DNA from: Pseudomonas sp. UBA5706
GTDB taxonomy: Bacteria > Pseudomonadota > Gammaproteobacteria > Pseudomonadales > Pseudomonadaceae
Length of the DNA: 64,000 nucleotides
NCBI RefSeq assembly: GCF_002419965.1
Contig: NZ_DIHC01000034.1
Coordinates: 94,535-158,534, forward strand
Reading direction: 5' to 3'
Made by a program: the position numbers and the translations under genes. A model generated the notes under the pieces. It did no database searches and was not told where the DNA came from. It worked only from the letters and a program-made list of their open reading frames with translations. Of the stretch, positions 44,465 through 52,889 are shown in pieces. Positions within the stretch are counted from its first letter, which is position 1. Each line of letters begins with the position of its first letter.

Positions 44465-44740
44465 ATGATGCATGCAGACCTGATCGACCAGGATGATCTA
44501 TTGGGACAACTCCGGTCCCTGGGCTTTGAAATACCATCGGGCGCCACCGCCGAACAAGCCTGCGCCCAAGCGGTATGCGGCCTTAACGAAGACCGCGCCC
44601 GGGCGTTGCGTCAGTTGGTGGAGAAGATGCTCAGCGCCAGCGCGACCCTCCTGCCGGCGGTGCGTCAGGCGATCGATCAGCAGTTGCTGCCGGCGCTGGC
44701 GCATTATCAGCAGGCCTGTGGAAAGCATGACGTTGCTTGA
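44465..44740 (+). CDS. Small conserved-looking protein of unknown function
   Basis: A 91-residue soluble protein without a signal peptide. It begins MMHADLIDQDDLLGQLRSLG and is mostly helical by composition. AGGAG at 44452-44456 lies eight bases before the ATG at 44465, a strong ribosome site that supports it as real; ATG 44468 is also possible. A leading GTG at 44462 is in frame. I do not recognise the family. It sits alone between rlmJ and the Ig-like gene. Confidence 0.6.
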   Translation: MMHADLIDQDDLLGQLRSLGFEIPSGATAEQACAQAVCGLNEDRARALRQLVEKMLSASATLLPAVRQAIDQQLLPALAHYQQACGKHDVA

Positions 44741-44830
44741 TCCAGCGTATAACGCTGGCGGTGCTGGAGTTCGTTCATATTCCATCACTTAGCCACGGCG
44801 TCAACTTTTCGGGCGCTGAGTCGCTCGAGA

Positions 44831-45586
44831 TCAGGCTCTTAGCAATGAGCGAAGCACGGTACCACCGTGCGCTGAATATGCGAACGCGAAGTTTAACCGG
44901 TACGCATAGGCCGTTTGCAGGCCAGCGATGTTGGTTGATGTCCAATAATCGGGATCTGACCATCCCAAGAATGCAGTTATGTCGTCGGTATAAGGGCTGT
45001 AGGAAATATAGAACAGCTGCATTTCCTGCAAGCTTAATGACGCAGCCACCCATGGGCGGTCTGACTCCGATTGTCCCCATGAAACGGGGGCACCCAAGGC
45101 TACCTGCTGAATACCGGAAAAACTGATCGTGTAACGAGCGACATTGTTCACCGAGTCACGCACCTCAATGACCGCCGACCCATTGCCTGCAGCACTCACC
45201 ATTCCGAATTCGCCCACCTTCGCAACCTCCAGATTGGAGGACGAATAAGTGTAAGGTGGGACACCTCCCGTAGCAATGCGCTGGTATTGCGCTTTAGCGG
45301 GGCCGGGTTCTGGCGGCTTACCTCTGACAATATAGTAATTAGAAATCGCCATCGAATGGTTAGCACCGATACTCAAAGGCGCCACCGCATTTATATCCCA
45401 AGGCTTGGAAATGACCTGGCCATTGGGCGTCTTCGCAGTAAAGTTGTGATTGCCTGGAGACAATGTGTTTATCAATAGGCTCCAGGAACTGTCAGGTCTG
45501 ATCTGGGCGACATCTACTCGCACGTCATGATCAAAAATTTCTACAACCCCACTGTTTAGTTGTGACTTGGTACTAGCTCTGGACAT
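44831..45586 (-). CDS. Orphan Ig-like domain protein
   Basis: A 251-residue protein without a signal peptide. Residues about 15-75 resemble one repeat of large Pseudomonas surface proteins (SGVVEIFDHDVRVDV ... SPGNHNFTAK). About 105-165 resemble a bacterial Ig-like type 2 domain (GGVPPYTYSSSNLEVAKVG, GNGSAVIEVRDS). The C-terminus is rich in Tyr, Trp and Phe (LFYISYSPYTDD) and unlike either. GAAGGTGA precedes the ATG at 45586. Base use is visibly AT-richer than the neighbours, suggesting recent acquisition or a remnant of a larger gene. The function is unknown. Confidence 0.55.
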   Translation of the reverse strand: MSRASTKSQLNSGVVEIFDHDVRVDVAQIRPDSSWSLLINTLSPGNHNFTAKTPNGQVISKPWDINAVAPLSIGANHSMAISNYYIVRGKPPEPGPAKAQYQRIATGGVPPYTYSSSNLEVAKVGEFGMVSAAGNGSAVIEVRDSVNNVARYTISFSGIQQVALGAPVSWGQSESDRPWVAASLSLQEMQLFYISYSPYTDDITAFLGWSDPDYWTSTNIAGLQTAYAYRLNFAFAYSAHGGTVLRSLLRA

Positions 45587-46040
45587 GATTTCACCTTCAA
45601 GAATATGGGAATGATCCAAGCCTTGGTGGCGGCAGTAAAACTTGAAGGCGCTAGCCCTCGTCTGTACGGCTACTCGCCATCCGGAGATTTAATGCTCAAT
45701 GTTTAATCATTACTACTGTCAGAAATGACAGGTACAGGCGAAAAGGCCAACCGCCTGTCGCACGCCTCAGCGAGCGCTTGACGCGCGGGCGCTGCTCGTT
45801 ACGCCTGGGAGCGCCTGGGAGCGCCTGGGGCGGAGGACATAGCTTCCTGCTTTTCCAAGGCAACCAAGGAAACCAAGGAAACCAAGGCCATAAGCGTGCC
45901 AGCCTGCGCTGGCCACACGGGTGGCTATTGCTGGATATATGAGTACAACGATGCACTAAAATACGCCGAGAACTTCAGCGTTCATCACAAACGTTCCCGT
46001 CGATACGCCTGTAGTGGATCTGAATTGCCCTTTGCCTTGC
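45587..46040. other. Non-coding junction gap with short tandem repeats
   Basis: No gene is supported. GGGAGCGCCT is repeated in tandem near 45808-45830, and a nine-base unit AACCAAGGA about three times near 45860-45885. The region joins two blocks that are separate in PAO1. Confidence 0.5.
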
Positions 46041-47144
46041 CTACAGTCTCACACTGGCAAACGTAGACTCGTTGCGCGCCTGGCTTAAAGCCGACAGCGG
46101 GCCGGAAAGCGGTGCCAGGACCATCGCTTGCGGGATCGGCATTATCGCCACCTGCTGTGCGGTGTTGGAGCCTACGCGCTCGTCACGCGGCGGGATGCCG
46201 AAGTATTCGCGGTAGCACTTGGAGAAATGCGGTGTGGAAACGAAGCCGCAGACCGACGCTACTTCGATGATCGACATCGGGGTTTGCTTGAGCAACTGCC
46301 GTGCGCGGATCAGGCGCAGTTTGAGGTAATAGCGCGATGGAGAGCAGTGCAGGTATTTCTGGAACAGCCTTTCGAGTTGTCGCCGGGACACCGAGACGTA
46401 AACCGCCAACTCGTCGAGGTCGATGGGCTCTTCGAGGTTGGCTTCCATCAGCGCGACGATTTCCTGCAGTTTCGGCTGGTTGGTGCCGAGCATGTGCTTG
46501 AGCGGTACGCGTTGGTGATCCTGCTCGTTGCGGATGCGCTCGTAGACGAACATTTCCGAGATTGCGGCGGACAGTTCACGGCCGTGATCGCGACTGATCA
46601 AGTGCAGCATCATGTCCAGTGGCGCAGTACCGCCAGAGCTGGTGAAGCGGTTGCGGTCGAGGGTGAACAGCCGGGTGCTCATGGCGACCCGAGGAAATGC
46701 TTCCTGCATCGCGGCCAGACATTCCCAGTGCACACTGCAGTCGAAACCGTCCAGCAGACCGGCGCAGGCCAGCGCCCAACTGCCGGTGCACACCGCGCCA
46801 AGGCGACGGGACTGACGCGCCTGACTCTGCAGCCAGGTTACATGCTCGCGGGTCACGGTACGTTGAATGCCCACGCCGCCGCAGACGATCACGGTGTCCA
46901 GCACCGGCGCCTTATGCATGGCGGCATCCGGGGTAATTTGCAGACCGTCGCTGGCCCAGACCTGGCCACCATCGGCGGTAAGCGTGGTCCAGCGATACAG
47001 TTCGCGACCGGAAAGCTGGTTGGCCATGCGCAGTGGCTCAACCGCCGATGCGAGGGAGATCAGTGTGAAATTGTCCAACAGCAAAAAGCCGATGGATTGA
47101 GGCGTACGGTTCTGGGGTTGAGCCCCGGAGTTGAACGAAGTCAT
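46041..47144 (-). CDS. gbdR: AraC-family activator GbdR (glycine betaine/dimethylglycine sensor)
   Basis: A 367-residue transcription activator with an N-terminal DJ-1/GlxA-like amidotransferase fold (SIGFLLLDNFTLISLASAVE, AVCTGSWALACAG) and a C-terminal AraC helix-turn-helix pair (VSVSRRQLERLFQKYL, VASVCGFVSTPHFSKCYREY). In P. aeruginosa GbdR responds to betaine and dimethylglycine and turns on choline catabolism, choline uptake and serine dehydratase genes. Its neighbours here are those targets, which supports the name. GAGGAGA precedes GTG 47147 and ATG 47144; ATG is chosen. A sigma-54 promoter lies upstream. Confidence 0.9.
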   Translation of the reverse strand: MTSFNSGAQPQNRTPQSIGFLLLDNFTLISLASAVEPLRMANQLSGRELYRWTTLTADGGQVWASDGLQITPDAAMHKAPVLDTVIVCGGVGIQRTVTREHVTWLQSQARQSRRLGAVCTGSWALACAGLLDGFDCSVHWECLAAMQEAFPRVAMSTRLFTLDRNRFTSSGGTAPLDMMLHLISRDHGRELSAAISEMFVYERIRNEQDHQRVPLKHMLGTNQPKLQEIVALMEANLEEPIDLDELAVYVSVSRRQLERLFQKYLHCSPSRYYLKLRLIRARQLLKQTPMSIIEVASVCGFVSTPHFSKCYREYFGIPPRDERVGSNTAQQVAIMPIPQAMVLAPLSGPLSALSQARNESTFASVRL

Positions 47145-47231
47145 CACGGTATCTCCTCACACGAAAAGCGGTTGATGGCCCCAGCAGAGGCTCTTGTTGT
47201 CTGGCCCTCGTCTACGGAGAGCGTTGTGTAT

Positions 47232-47247
47232 TGCAACGCAAATGCCA
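47232..47247 (-). promoter_or_regulatory. Sigma-54 promoter of gbdR
   Basis: On the minus strand TGGCAT-N5-TTGCA matches the -24/-12 consensus with the exact GG-to-GC spacing. Transcription would start near 47221, about 77 bases before the gbdR ATG. P. aeruginosa gbdR is known to need RpoN with NtrC/CbrB. Confidence 0.7.
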
Positions 47248-47255
47248 TGCCTAAA

Positions 47256-47273
47256 GTTGAATGGGCATTCAAC
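47256..47273. promoter_or_regulatory. Perfect dyad just upstream of the gbdR promoter
   Basis: GTTGAATG-GG-CATTCAAC is an exact 8+2+8 inverted repeat centred about 44 bases before the predicted start site. It could be an activator or repressor site. It does not match the usual NtrC word GCACC-N5-GGTGC. Confidence 0.55.
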
Positions 47274-47757
47274 AAACCCTGATTGCGACGTCGCGATGTG
47301 TCTAGTCGGCAGCGACATGGGCGTTCAAATAGCGACTTGGCGATCGACGCACGATGGGATTTGCAGGCGGTCTGAGCAATTCGGTAGCACTTGTGTGACC
47401 CGCCGAAATATCAGGCGCCAGGAGAGTGTCACTCCATGCACGGGGGCGACCAGCGATGAGCCCTCTAGCGCAGATGCAGCATGGCTTTGCGCCATGTGAC
47501 GCCGATCACGCGCCAAAAGGCAGCGACACGTTTGGGGCGTGAGCGAAAAGCGAGCAGATCTGCAAATCCGCAACAGCTTTTGCTGAAAGCGCAGAAGCCT
47601 GGCTTGCCGGCAATCGGCAGTAAAATGGACGAGTTTGGTTCGTCAGACACACCGCATGCGGAGGGCTTACTGACGGTTCCCGGCGGATCGGCGGCACGCC
47701 GGGCTCCTACCGGATTTGGCTGGAATCCAAAGCAGCAATCGACGCCGCGACGTTCTA
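47274..47757. other. Gap between gbdR and sdaB, REP-like
   Basis: No gene is supported between the gbdR leader and the sdaB end. Bases about 47590-47740 contain GCAATCGGCAGTAAAATGG, TTACTGACGGTTCCCGGCGG and related short inverted words typical of REP DNA. A distal gbdR enhancer may lie here but was not recognised. Confidence 0.4.
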
Positions 47758-49134
47758 TCAGCACTCCACCGCACTGACCGCCAGCCCGCCACGCGATGTC
47801 TCTTTGTATTTGTCGTGCATGTCGGCACCGGTGTCGCGCATGGTGCGAATGACGCGATCCAGCGAGATGAAGTGCTGGCCGTCACCGCGCAGCGCCATCT
47901 GTGCAGCGTTAATGGCTTTCACGGCGGCAATCGCGTTGCGTTCGATGCAGGGTACTTGCACCAGCCCCCCCACCGGGTCGCAGGTCAGGCCAAGGTTGTG
48001 CTCCAGGCCAATCTCGGCCGCGTTGCACAGTTGCTCAGGCGTGGCCCCCAAAATGTCCGCCAACCCGGCTGCGGCCATCGCGCATGCCGAACCGACCTCG
48101 CCTTGACAGCCCACCTCGGCGCCTGATATCGACGCGTTCTTTTTACACAGGATGCCGATCGACGCAGCGCCAAGGAAATAATCAACGACGTTGGCTTCGC
48201 TGACCTCATCGCTGAATTTGACGAAGTAATGCAGCACCGCCGGGATGATGCCTGCAGCGCCATTGGTGGGCGCCGTGACCATACGCCCGCCCGCTGCGTT
48301 TTCTTCATTGACCGCCAGCGCAAACAGGTTGACCCACTCCATGGCGCTCAGCGTCGAGCCGATGACGTTGGGCTTGTTCAGCTCCTGCAAACTGCGATGC
48401 AGACGCGCTGCACGCCGACGGACGTTCAAGCCGCCGGGCAAAATGCCCTCCTGCTTCAACCCATGTTCCACGCACGCCTGCATCGCCCGCCACAAACGCA
48501 TGAGGCCTGCGCGAATCTCTTCTTCGCTGCGCCAGACCTTCTCGTTTTCCAGCATTAACTCCGAGACCCGCAGGTTGTGCCTTTCGCACAACAGGAGCAG
48601 CTCGTCGGCGCTGGAAAAATCGTACGGCAGCACCGTGCTGTCCATATCCAGCACGCCACTGGCCGCTTGCGCCTGATCGACCACAAAACCACCGCCCACC
48701 GAGTAATAGGTGTCGCGATGCATTTCGCCGCTCGCATTAAAGGCAACCAGGGTCATGGCGTTGGGATGGAAGGGCAGGTTCTCGTCGATCAGCAGCATGT
48801 CCCGCTGCCAGACAAAGCAAACCGGATGAACGCCATTAAGTTTCAGAGTATCGGTTTCACGTAGCTCGGCGATGTGCGGCCCGATCAGCGCCGGGTCGAT
48901 TGCGTCAGGCCACTCGCCCATCAGGCCCATGATCACGGCATTGTCGCTGCCATGACCGACGCCGGTCGCCGAGAGCGACCCGTAGAGGCGCACTTCGATG
49001 CGTGTCACTTGCGCTAACTGGCCTCGCTCGCGCAGGCCCTGAACAAACAGGGCTGCGGCACGCATCGGCCCCACGGTGTGCGAACTTGAGGGGCCGATCC
49101 CGATTTTGAACAGGTCGAACACGCTGATAGCCAT
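47758..49134 (-). CDS. sdaB: L-serine ammonia-lyase (4Fe-4S) SdaB
   Basis: Converts L-serine to pyruvate and ammonia. 458 residues, the single-chain iron-sulfur type. The N-terminus MAISVFDLFKIGIGPSSSHT is diagnostic, with the SSSHTVGPMRAA loop. Cluster-ligand cysteines lie in LCKKNASISGAEVGCQGEVG and the following SAC. The ATG at 49134 is preceded by GGAGG. In Pseudomonas this gene is controlled by GbdR and removes serine formed at the end of choline-betaine demethylation. It is divergent from choX. Confidence 0.94.
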   Translation of the reverse strand: MAISVFDLFKIGIGPSSSHTVGPMRAAALFVQGLRERGQLAQVTRIEVRLYGSLSATGVGHGSDNAVIMGLMGEWPDAIDPALIGPHIAELRETDTLKLNGVHPVCFVWQRDMLLIDENLPFHPNAMTLVAFNASGEMHRDTYYSVGGGFVVDQAQAASGVLDMDSTVLPYDFSSADELLLLCERHNLRVSELMLENEKVWRSEEEIRAGLMRLWRAMQACVEHGLKQEGILPGGLNVRRRAARLHRSLQELNKPNVIGSTLSAMEWVNLFALAVNEENAAGGRMVTAPTNGAAGIIPAVLHYFVKFSDEVSEANVVDYFLGAASIGILCKKNASISGAEVGCQGEVGSACAMAAAGLADILGATPEQLCNAAEIGLEHNLGLTCDPVGGLVQVPCIERNAIAAVKAINAAQMALRGDGQHFISLDRVIRTMRDTGADMHDKYKETSRGGLAVSAVEC

Positions 49135-49419
49135 TGCCGCCAACCTCCGTAGAACAGGGCTTCCGGCGCGCCACGCGGCCGGCGACGGAGCTGCTACGCT
49201 CAAGCTGCATCCGTCGAGATGGCGGCATCATCAGCCTTTTATCCGGGCGCTCGGCGTCTCACACCGACTCACTCTTGTCCATCAACGTCGCGGCGACACC
49301 TAAGCGCAAGAGTCGGCCCTGCAAAAGAAAACGCCGCTGATTTCGACACTTTTTGCCACACAGACACTCGAAAAGCGGTCGCCGGGCAGGGAAAAAATCT
49401 GTAAGCGACGTCACCGGCA

Positions 49420-49461
49420 CTGGATACGACCCCCTCTGTACTGGATACGACGCGCCCTGTA
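49420..49461. promoter_or_regulatory. 21-bp tandem direct repeat between sdaB and choX
   Basis: Two adjacent units share CTGGATACGAC, five variable bases, then CTGTA (49420-49440 and 49441-49461). Direct repeats 21 bases apart lie on one face of DNA, the arrangement bound by AraC-family activators such as GbdR. It lies 145 bases before choX. The rest of the 49135-49606 gap has no gene. Confidence 0.55.
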
Positions 49462-49606
49462 GGCGTTTGTTTTTGCCTGTTACATGATCGTTGTCGACTC
49501 AATCGCCAGACGCAGTGATGGAGCTGTTTCCCACTTGACTCGCCGACACCCGAAAACGCATCAGCCTGGCCTGATGACGAGAAGAAAACACCTAAGGAGT
49601 CCAACC

Positions 49607-50554
49607 ATGAAAGGTTCACAAAAGCTGTTGCTGGGCGTTGTGCTGAGTCTACCGATGCTGGCGCAGGCCGCAGAACCCGCAGCTTGCCAGATGGTTAATT
49701 TCTCCGATGTGGGCTGGACCGACATCACCGTCACCACCGCCGTCACCAGCGTCGTGCTGCAGTCATTGGGTTATAAAACCAAGACTACGATGATTTCCGT
49801 GCCCGTGACCTATAAGTCGCTGGCCGATGGCAAGAACATGGACGTGTTCCTCGGCAACTGGATGCCGACCATGGAAAACGACATCAAAGCCTATCGCGAC
49901 GCCGGCACTGTCGAGACCGTGCGCGCTAACCTGGAAAACGCCAAATACACCCTCGCCGTGCCTCAAGCGCTGTATGACAAGGGCCTTCACGACTTCGCCG
50001 ATATCGTCAAATTCAAGAAGGAACTCGACGGCAAGATCTACGGCATCGAGCCCGGCAACGACGGCAATCGCCTGATCCAGAGCATGATCGACAAGAACGC
50101 CTTCGGCCTCAAGGACGCGGGTTTCAAAGTCGTCGAATCCAGCGAAGCGGGCATGCTGTCCCAGGTCGATCGCGCCACCAAGCGTCACACTGACGTAGTG
50201 TTCCTGGGCTGGGAACCGCACCCGATGAACACTCGCTTCAAAATTCAATACCTGACGGGCGGCGACGACTATTTCGGTCCGAACTTCGGTCAGGCGACGG
50301 TCTACACCAACGTACGCAAGGGTTACACCAGCGAGTGCAGCAACGTTGGCACGCTGCTGAAGAATCTGTCCTTCACCCTGCCGATGGAAAGCTCGCTGAT
50401 GGGCAACATCCTCGACGACAAGATGAAGCCCGATGCAGCGGCCAAGGCGTGGCTGAAGAAGAACCCGCAAGTACTCGACACCTGGCTTGCGGGTGTCACC
50501 ACCGTGGACGGTAAACCTGGCCTGGAAGCCGCAAAAGCCGAGCTGACGAAGTAA
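49607..50554 (+). CDS. choX: Choline ABC transporter substrate-binding protein ChoX/CbcX
   Basis: A 315-residue periplasmic binding protein of the OpuAC type for choline. It has a signal peptide MKGSQKLLLGVVLSLPMLAQ with predicted cleavage after Ala21. The mature part has DVGWTDITVTTAVTSVVLQS, GNWMPTMENDIKAYRD and WEPHPMNT, whose aromatic residues would form the cation-binding box. TAAGGAG precedes the ATG at 49607. It heads the choXWV operon. Specificity for choline rather than betaine or carnitine rests on synteny with PAO1 cbcX. Confidence 0.9.
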   Translation: MKGSQKLLLGVVLSLPMLAQAAEPAACQMVNFSDVGWTDITVTTAVTSVVLQSLGYKTKTTMISVPVTYKSLADGKNMDVFLGNWMPTMENDIKAYRDAGTVETVRANLENAKYTLAVPQALYDKGLHDFADIVKFKKELDGKIYGIEPGNDGNRLIQSMIDKNAFGLKDAGFKVVESSEAGMLSQVDRATKRHTDVVFLGWEPHPMNTRFKIQYLTGGDDYFGPNFGQATVYTNVRKGYTSECSNVGTLLKNLSFTLPMESSLMGNILDDKMKPDAAAKAWLKKNPQVLDTWLAGVTTVDGKPGLEAAKAELTK

Positions 50555-50621
50555 CTCGACAGGCAGGCGGGTACGCCCGCCTGTTGTCCTCTTTTCATCC
50601 CGCACGCGGACAATCGATATC

Positions 50622-51467
50622 ATGCTGACTGATCATAAAATCCCCCTAGGCCAGTACATCGCAGGCTTTGTCGAATGGCTGACGCAGCACGGCGCCAGTA
50701 CCTTCGACGCCATCGCCTCGTCACTGGAAGCCATGATCCACGGACTGACTGCAGGTCTGACCTGGTTCAACCCTTTTGTCCTGATCGGCGTGATTGCTCT
50801 GATTGCCCATTTCATCCAGCGCAAGTGGGGGCTGACCGTTTTCGTCATTCTGTCCTTTCTGCTGATCCTCAACCTGGGGTATTGGCAGGAAACGATGGAA
50901 ACCCTCGCCCAGGTACTGTTCGCCACCCTGGTGTGCGTGGTGATCGGCGTACCACTGGGAATCGTCGCCGCACACAAGCCTATGTTTTACACCTGCATGC
51001 GTCCGGTCCTGGACCTGATGCAAACCGTGCCCACTTTCGTTTACCTGATTCCAACCCTGACCCTGTTCGGGCTGGGCGTGGTGCCGGGTCTGATTTCCAC
51101 GGTCGTGTTCGCGATTGCCGCACCGATCCGCCTGACCTACCTGGGCATCTGCGATGTCCCGCAAGAACTGCTCGACGCCGGCAAGGCGTTCGGTTGCTCG
51201 CGCCGCCAGTTGCTTTCGCGGATCGAACTGCCCCACGCGATGCCCAGCATCGCGGCCGGCATCACCCAGTGCATCATGCTGTCGTTGTCGATGGTGGTGA
51301 TCGCGGCACTGGTGGGCGCCGACGGCTTAGGCAAACCCGTGGTCAACGCACTGAACACTGCTGATATTGCCCTGGGCTTCGAAGCGGGCCTGGCAATCGT
51401 ACTGCTGGCGATCATGCTCGACCGTATCTGCAAACAACCCGACGCTAAAGTGAGGGCAGACGCATGA
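50622..51467 (+). CDS. choW: Choline ABC transporter permease ChoW/CbcW
   Basis: A 281-residue inner-membrane permease of the ProW/OpuAB type with about six to seven helices. The permease-ATPase contact loop is GICDVPQELLDAGKAFGCSR, followed by the MPSIAAGITQCIMLSLSMVV segment. It ends four bases into choV (ATGA overlap), so permease and ATPase are made together. The ATG at 50622 is 67 bases after choX. Confidence 0.92.
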   Translation: MLTDHKIPLGQYIAGFVEWLTQHGASTFDAIASSLEAMIHGLTAGLTWFNPFVLIGVIALIAHFIQRKWGLTVFVILSFLLILNLGYWQETMETLAQVLFATLVCVVIGVPLGIVAAHKPMFYTCMRPVLDLMQTVPTFVYLIPTLTLFGLGVVPGLISTVVFAIAAPIRLTYLGICDVPQELLDAGKAFGCSRRQLLSRIELPHAMPSIAAGITQCIMLSLSMVVIAALVGADGLGKPVVNALNTADIALGFEAGLAIVLLAIMLDRICKQPDAKVRADA

Positions 51468-52645
51468 GCATCATCAAATTCGATCAGGTAGACGTCGTCT
51501 TCTCCAAAGACCCGCGTGAGGCTCTCAAGCTATTGGATCAGGGCCTGACGCGGCCAGAAATCCTGAAAAAAACCGGCCAGATCGTCGGTGTCGAAAAAGC
51601 CAGCCTGGAAGTTAACAAAGGCGAAATCTGCGTCCTCATGGGCTTGTCCGGCTCCGGCAAATCCAGCCTGTTGCGCTGCATCAACGGCTTGAACACGGTC
51701 AGCCGCGGTTCGCTGTTCGTGGAGCACGAAGGCAAGCAGATCAACATCGCCAACTGCACTCCGGCCGAGCTGAAAATGATGCGTACCAAACGCATCGCCA
51801 TGGTGTTCCAGAAGTTCGCCCTGATGCCCTGGCTGACCGTCCGCGAGAACATCAGCTTCGGCCTGGAAATGCAGGGTCGCCCCGAGAAAGAGCGTCGCCA
51901 ACTGGTCGACGAAAAACTCGAACTGGTCGGGCTGACGCAATGGCGCAACAAGAAGCCTGACGAACTCTCCGGCGGCATGCAGCAAAGGGTGGGCCTGGCC
52001 CGTGCACTGGCGATGGACGCCGACATTCTGCTGATGGACGAACCCTTTTCCGCCCTCGACCCGCTGATCCGCCAGGGTTTGCAGGATGAGCTGCTGGTTC
52101 TGCAAAAAAGGCTGCACAAGACCATTGTGTTCGTCAGTCACGACCTGGACGAAGCGCTCAAGCTCGGCACGCGCATTGCGATCATGAAAGACGGCCGGAT
52201 CATCCAATACAGCGTGCCGGAAGAAATCGTCCTCAACCCGGCAGACGAGTACGTCAGGACCTTCGTGGCGCACACCAATCCGCTGAACGTGCTGTGCGGC
52301 CGCAGCCTGATGCGGCCAATCAACGATTGCACGCGCATCAACGGCTCACAGGTGTGCCTGGACCCGGGTGATGATTCGTGGATCGACCTGGCCGACGGCA
52401 ACACCATCAAGGGTTTGCATCAGCACGGCGCGGCCATTGACCTGCAAAGCTGGGAGCCCGGCCAGGCAGTGGAGAACCTGGCGCGCAGGCCCACCGTCGT
52501 GCATTCGGACATCGGCATGCGTGAAGCCCTGCAGATCCGTTACCACACCGGCAACAAACTGGTGCTGCAAGAGAACAACCAGTTGGTCGGCATTCTGGGT
52601 GACAGCGAGCTGTACCACGCGCTGCTGGGTAAAAACCACGGATGA
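51464..52645 (+). CDS. choV: Choline ABC transporter ATPase ChoV/CbcV
   Basis: A 393-residue ATPase of the ProV/OpuAA type. Walker A GLSGSGKSSLLR, Q-loop VFQKFALMPW, signature LSGGMQQRVGLARAL, Walker B ILLMDEPFSALDP and the switch His in VFVSHDLDE are all present. A C-terminal extension of about 100 residues is CBS-like (RPTVVHSDIGMREALQ, LVLQENNQLVGIL), as in osmoprotectant importers. P. aeruginosa has betT1 after this gene; here the next gene is betI. Confidence 0.92.
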   Translation: MSIIKFDQVDVVFSKDPREALKLLDQGLTRPEILKKTGQIVGVEKASLEVNKGEICVLMGLSGSGKSSLLRCINGLNTVSRGSLFVEHEGKQINIANCTPAELKMMRTKRIAMVFQKFALMPWLTVRENISFGLEMQGRPEKERRQLVDEKLELVGLTQWRNKKPDELSGGMQQRVGLARALAMDADILLMDEPFSALDPLIRQGLQDELLVLQKRLHKTIVFVSHDLDEALKLGTRIAIMKDGRIIQYSVPEEIVLNPADEYVRTFVAHTNPLNVLCGRSLMRPINDCTRINGSQVCLDPGDDSWIDLADGNTIKGLHQHGAAIDLQSWEPGQAVENLARRPTVVHSDIGMREALQIRYHTGNKLVLQENNQLVGILGDSELYHALLGKNHG

Positions 52646-52670
52646 AGCAGCCCCACGCCTTCACGTTCTG

Positions 52671-52735
52671 ATCGTCCCCACGCGCTGCGTGGGAACGCCT
52701 CTCGGGACACACCGCATTACCACGCCGACCGTTGG
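52671..52735. repeat. REP-type palindrome after choV
   Basis: GATCGTCCCCACGC and GCGTGGGAACG form a compact hairpin. The same word family closes the window at 63.86-63.98 kb. Confidence 0.65.
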
Positions 52736-52807
52736 GAACGAGCAGCGTTTCAAGGCTCTGAATCCGCGCAGTTCGCGGTATTTTCGAACACCTTTGTTTT
52801 TTTGTTG

Positions 52808-52821
52808 ATTGAACGTTCAAT
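52808..52821. promoter_or_regulatory. BetI operator upstream of betI
   Basis: ATTGAACGTTCAAT is a perfect 14-bp palindrome, 68 bases before the betI ATG, in an AT-rich promoter stretch. It closely resembles the known BetI box, so choline-relieved autorepression of betIBA is expected. Confidence 0.8.
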
Positions 52822-52889
52822 TAAAAAGAACTAGAGTGGAGGCCGTTTTCAGTCCTTCAGACCACTCGGCAAGCCAAGGAGACCCACAG

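Noticed and set aside
44831..45586. Insertion sequence or phage remnant
   Set aside because: No transposase or integrase motifs, terminal inverted repeats or target duplications were seen around it.
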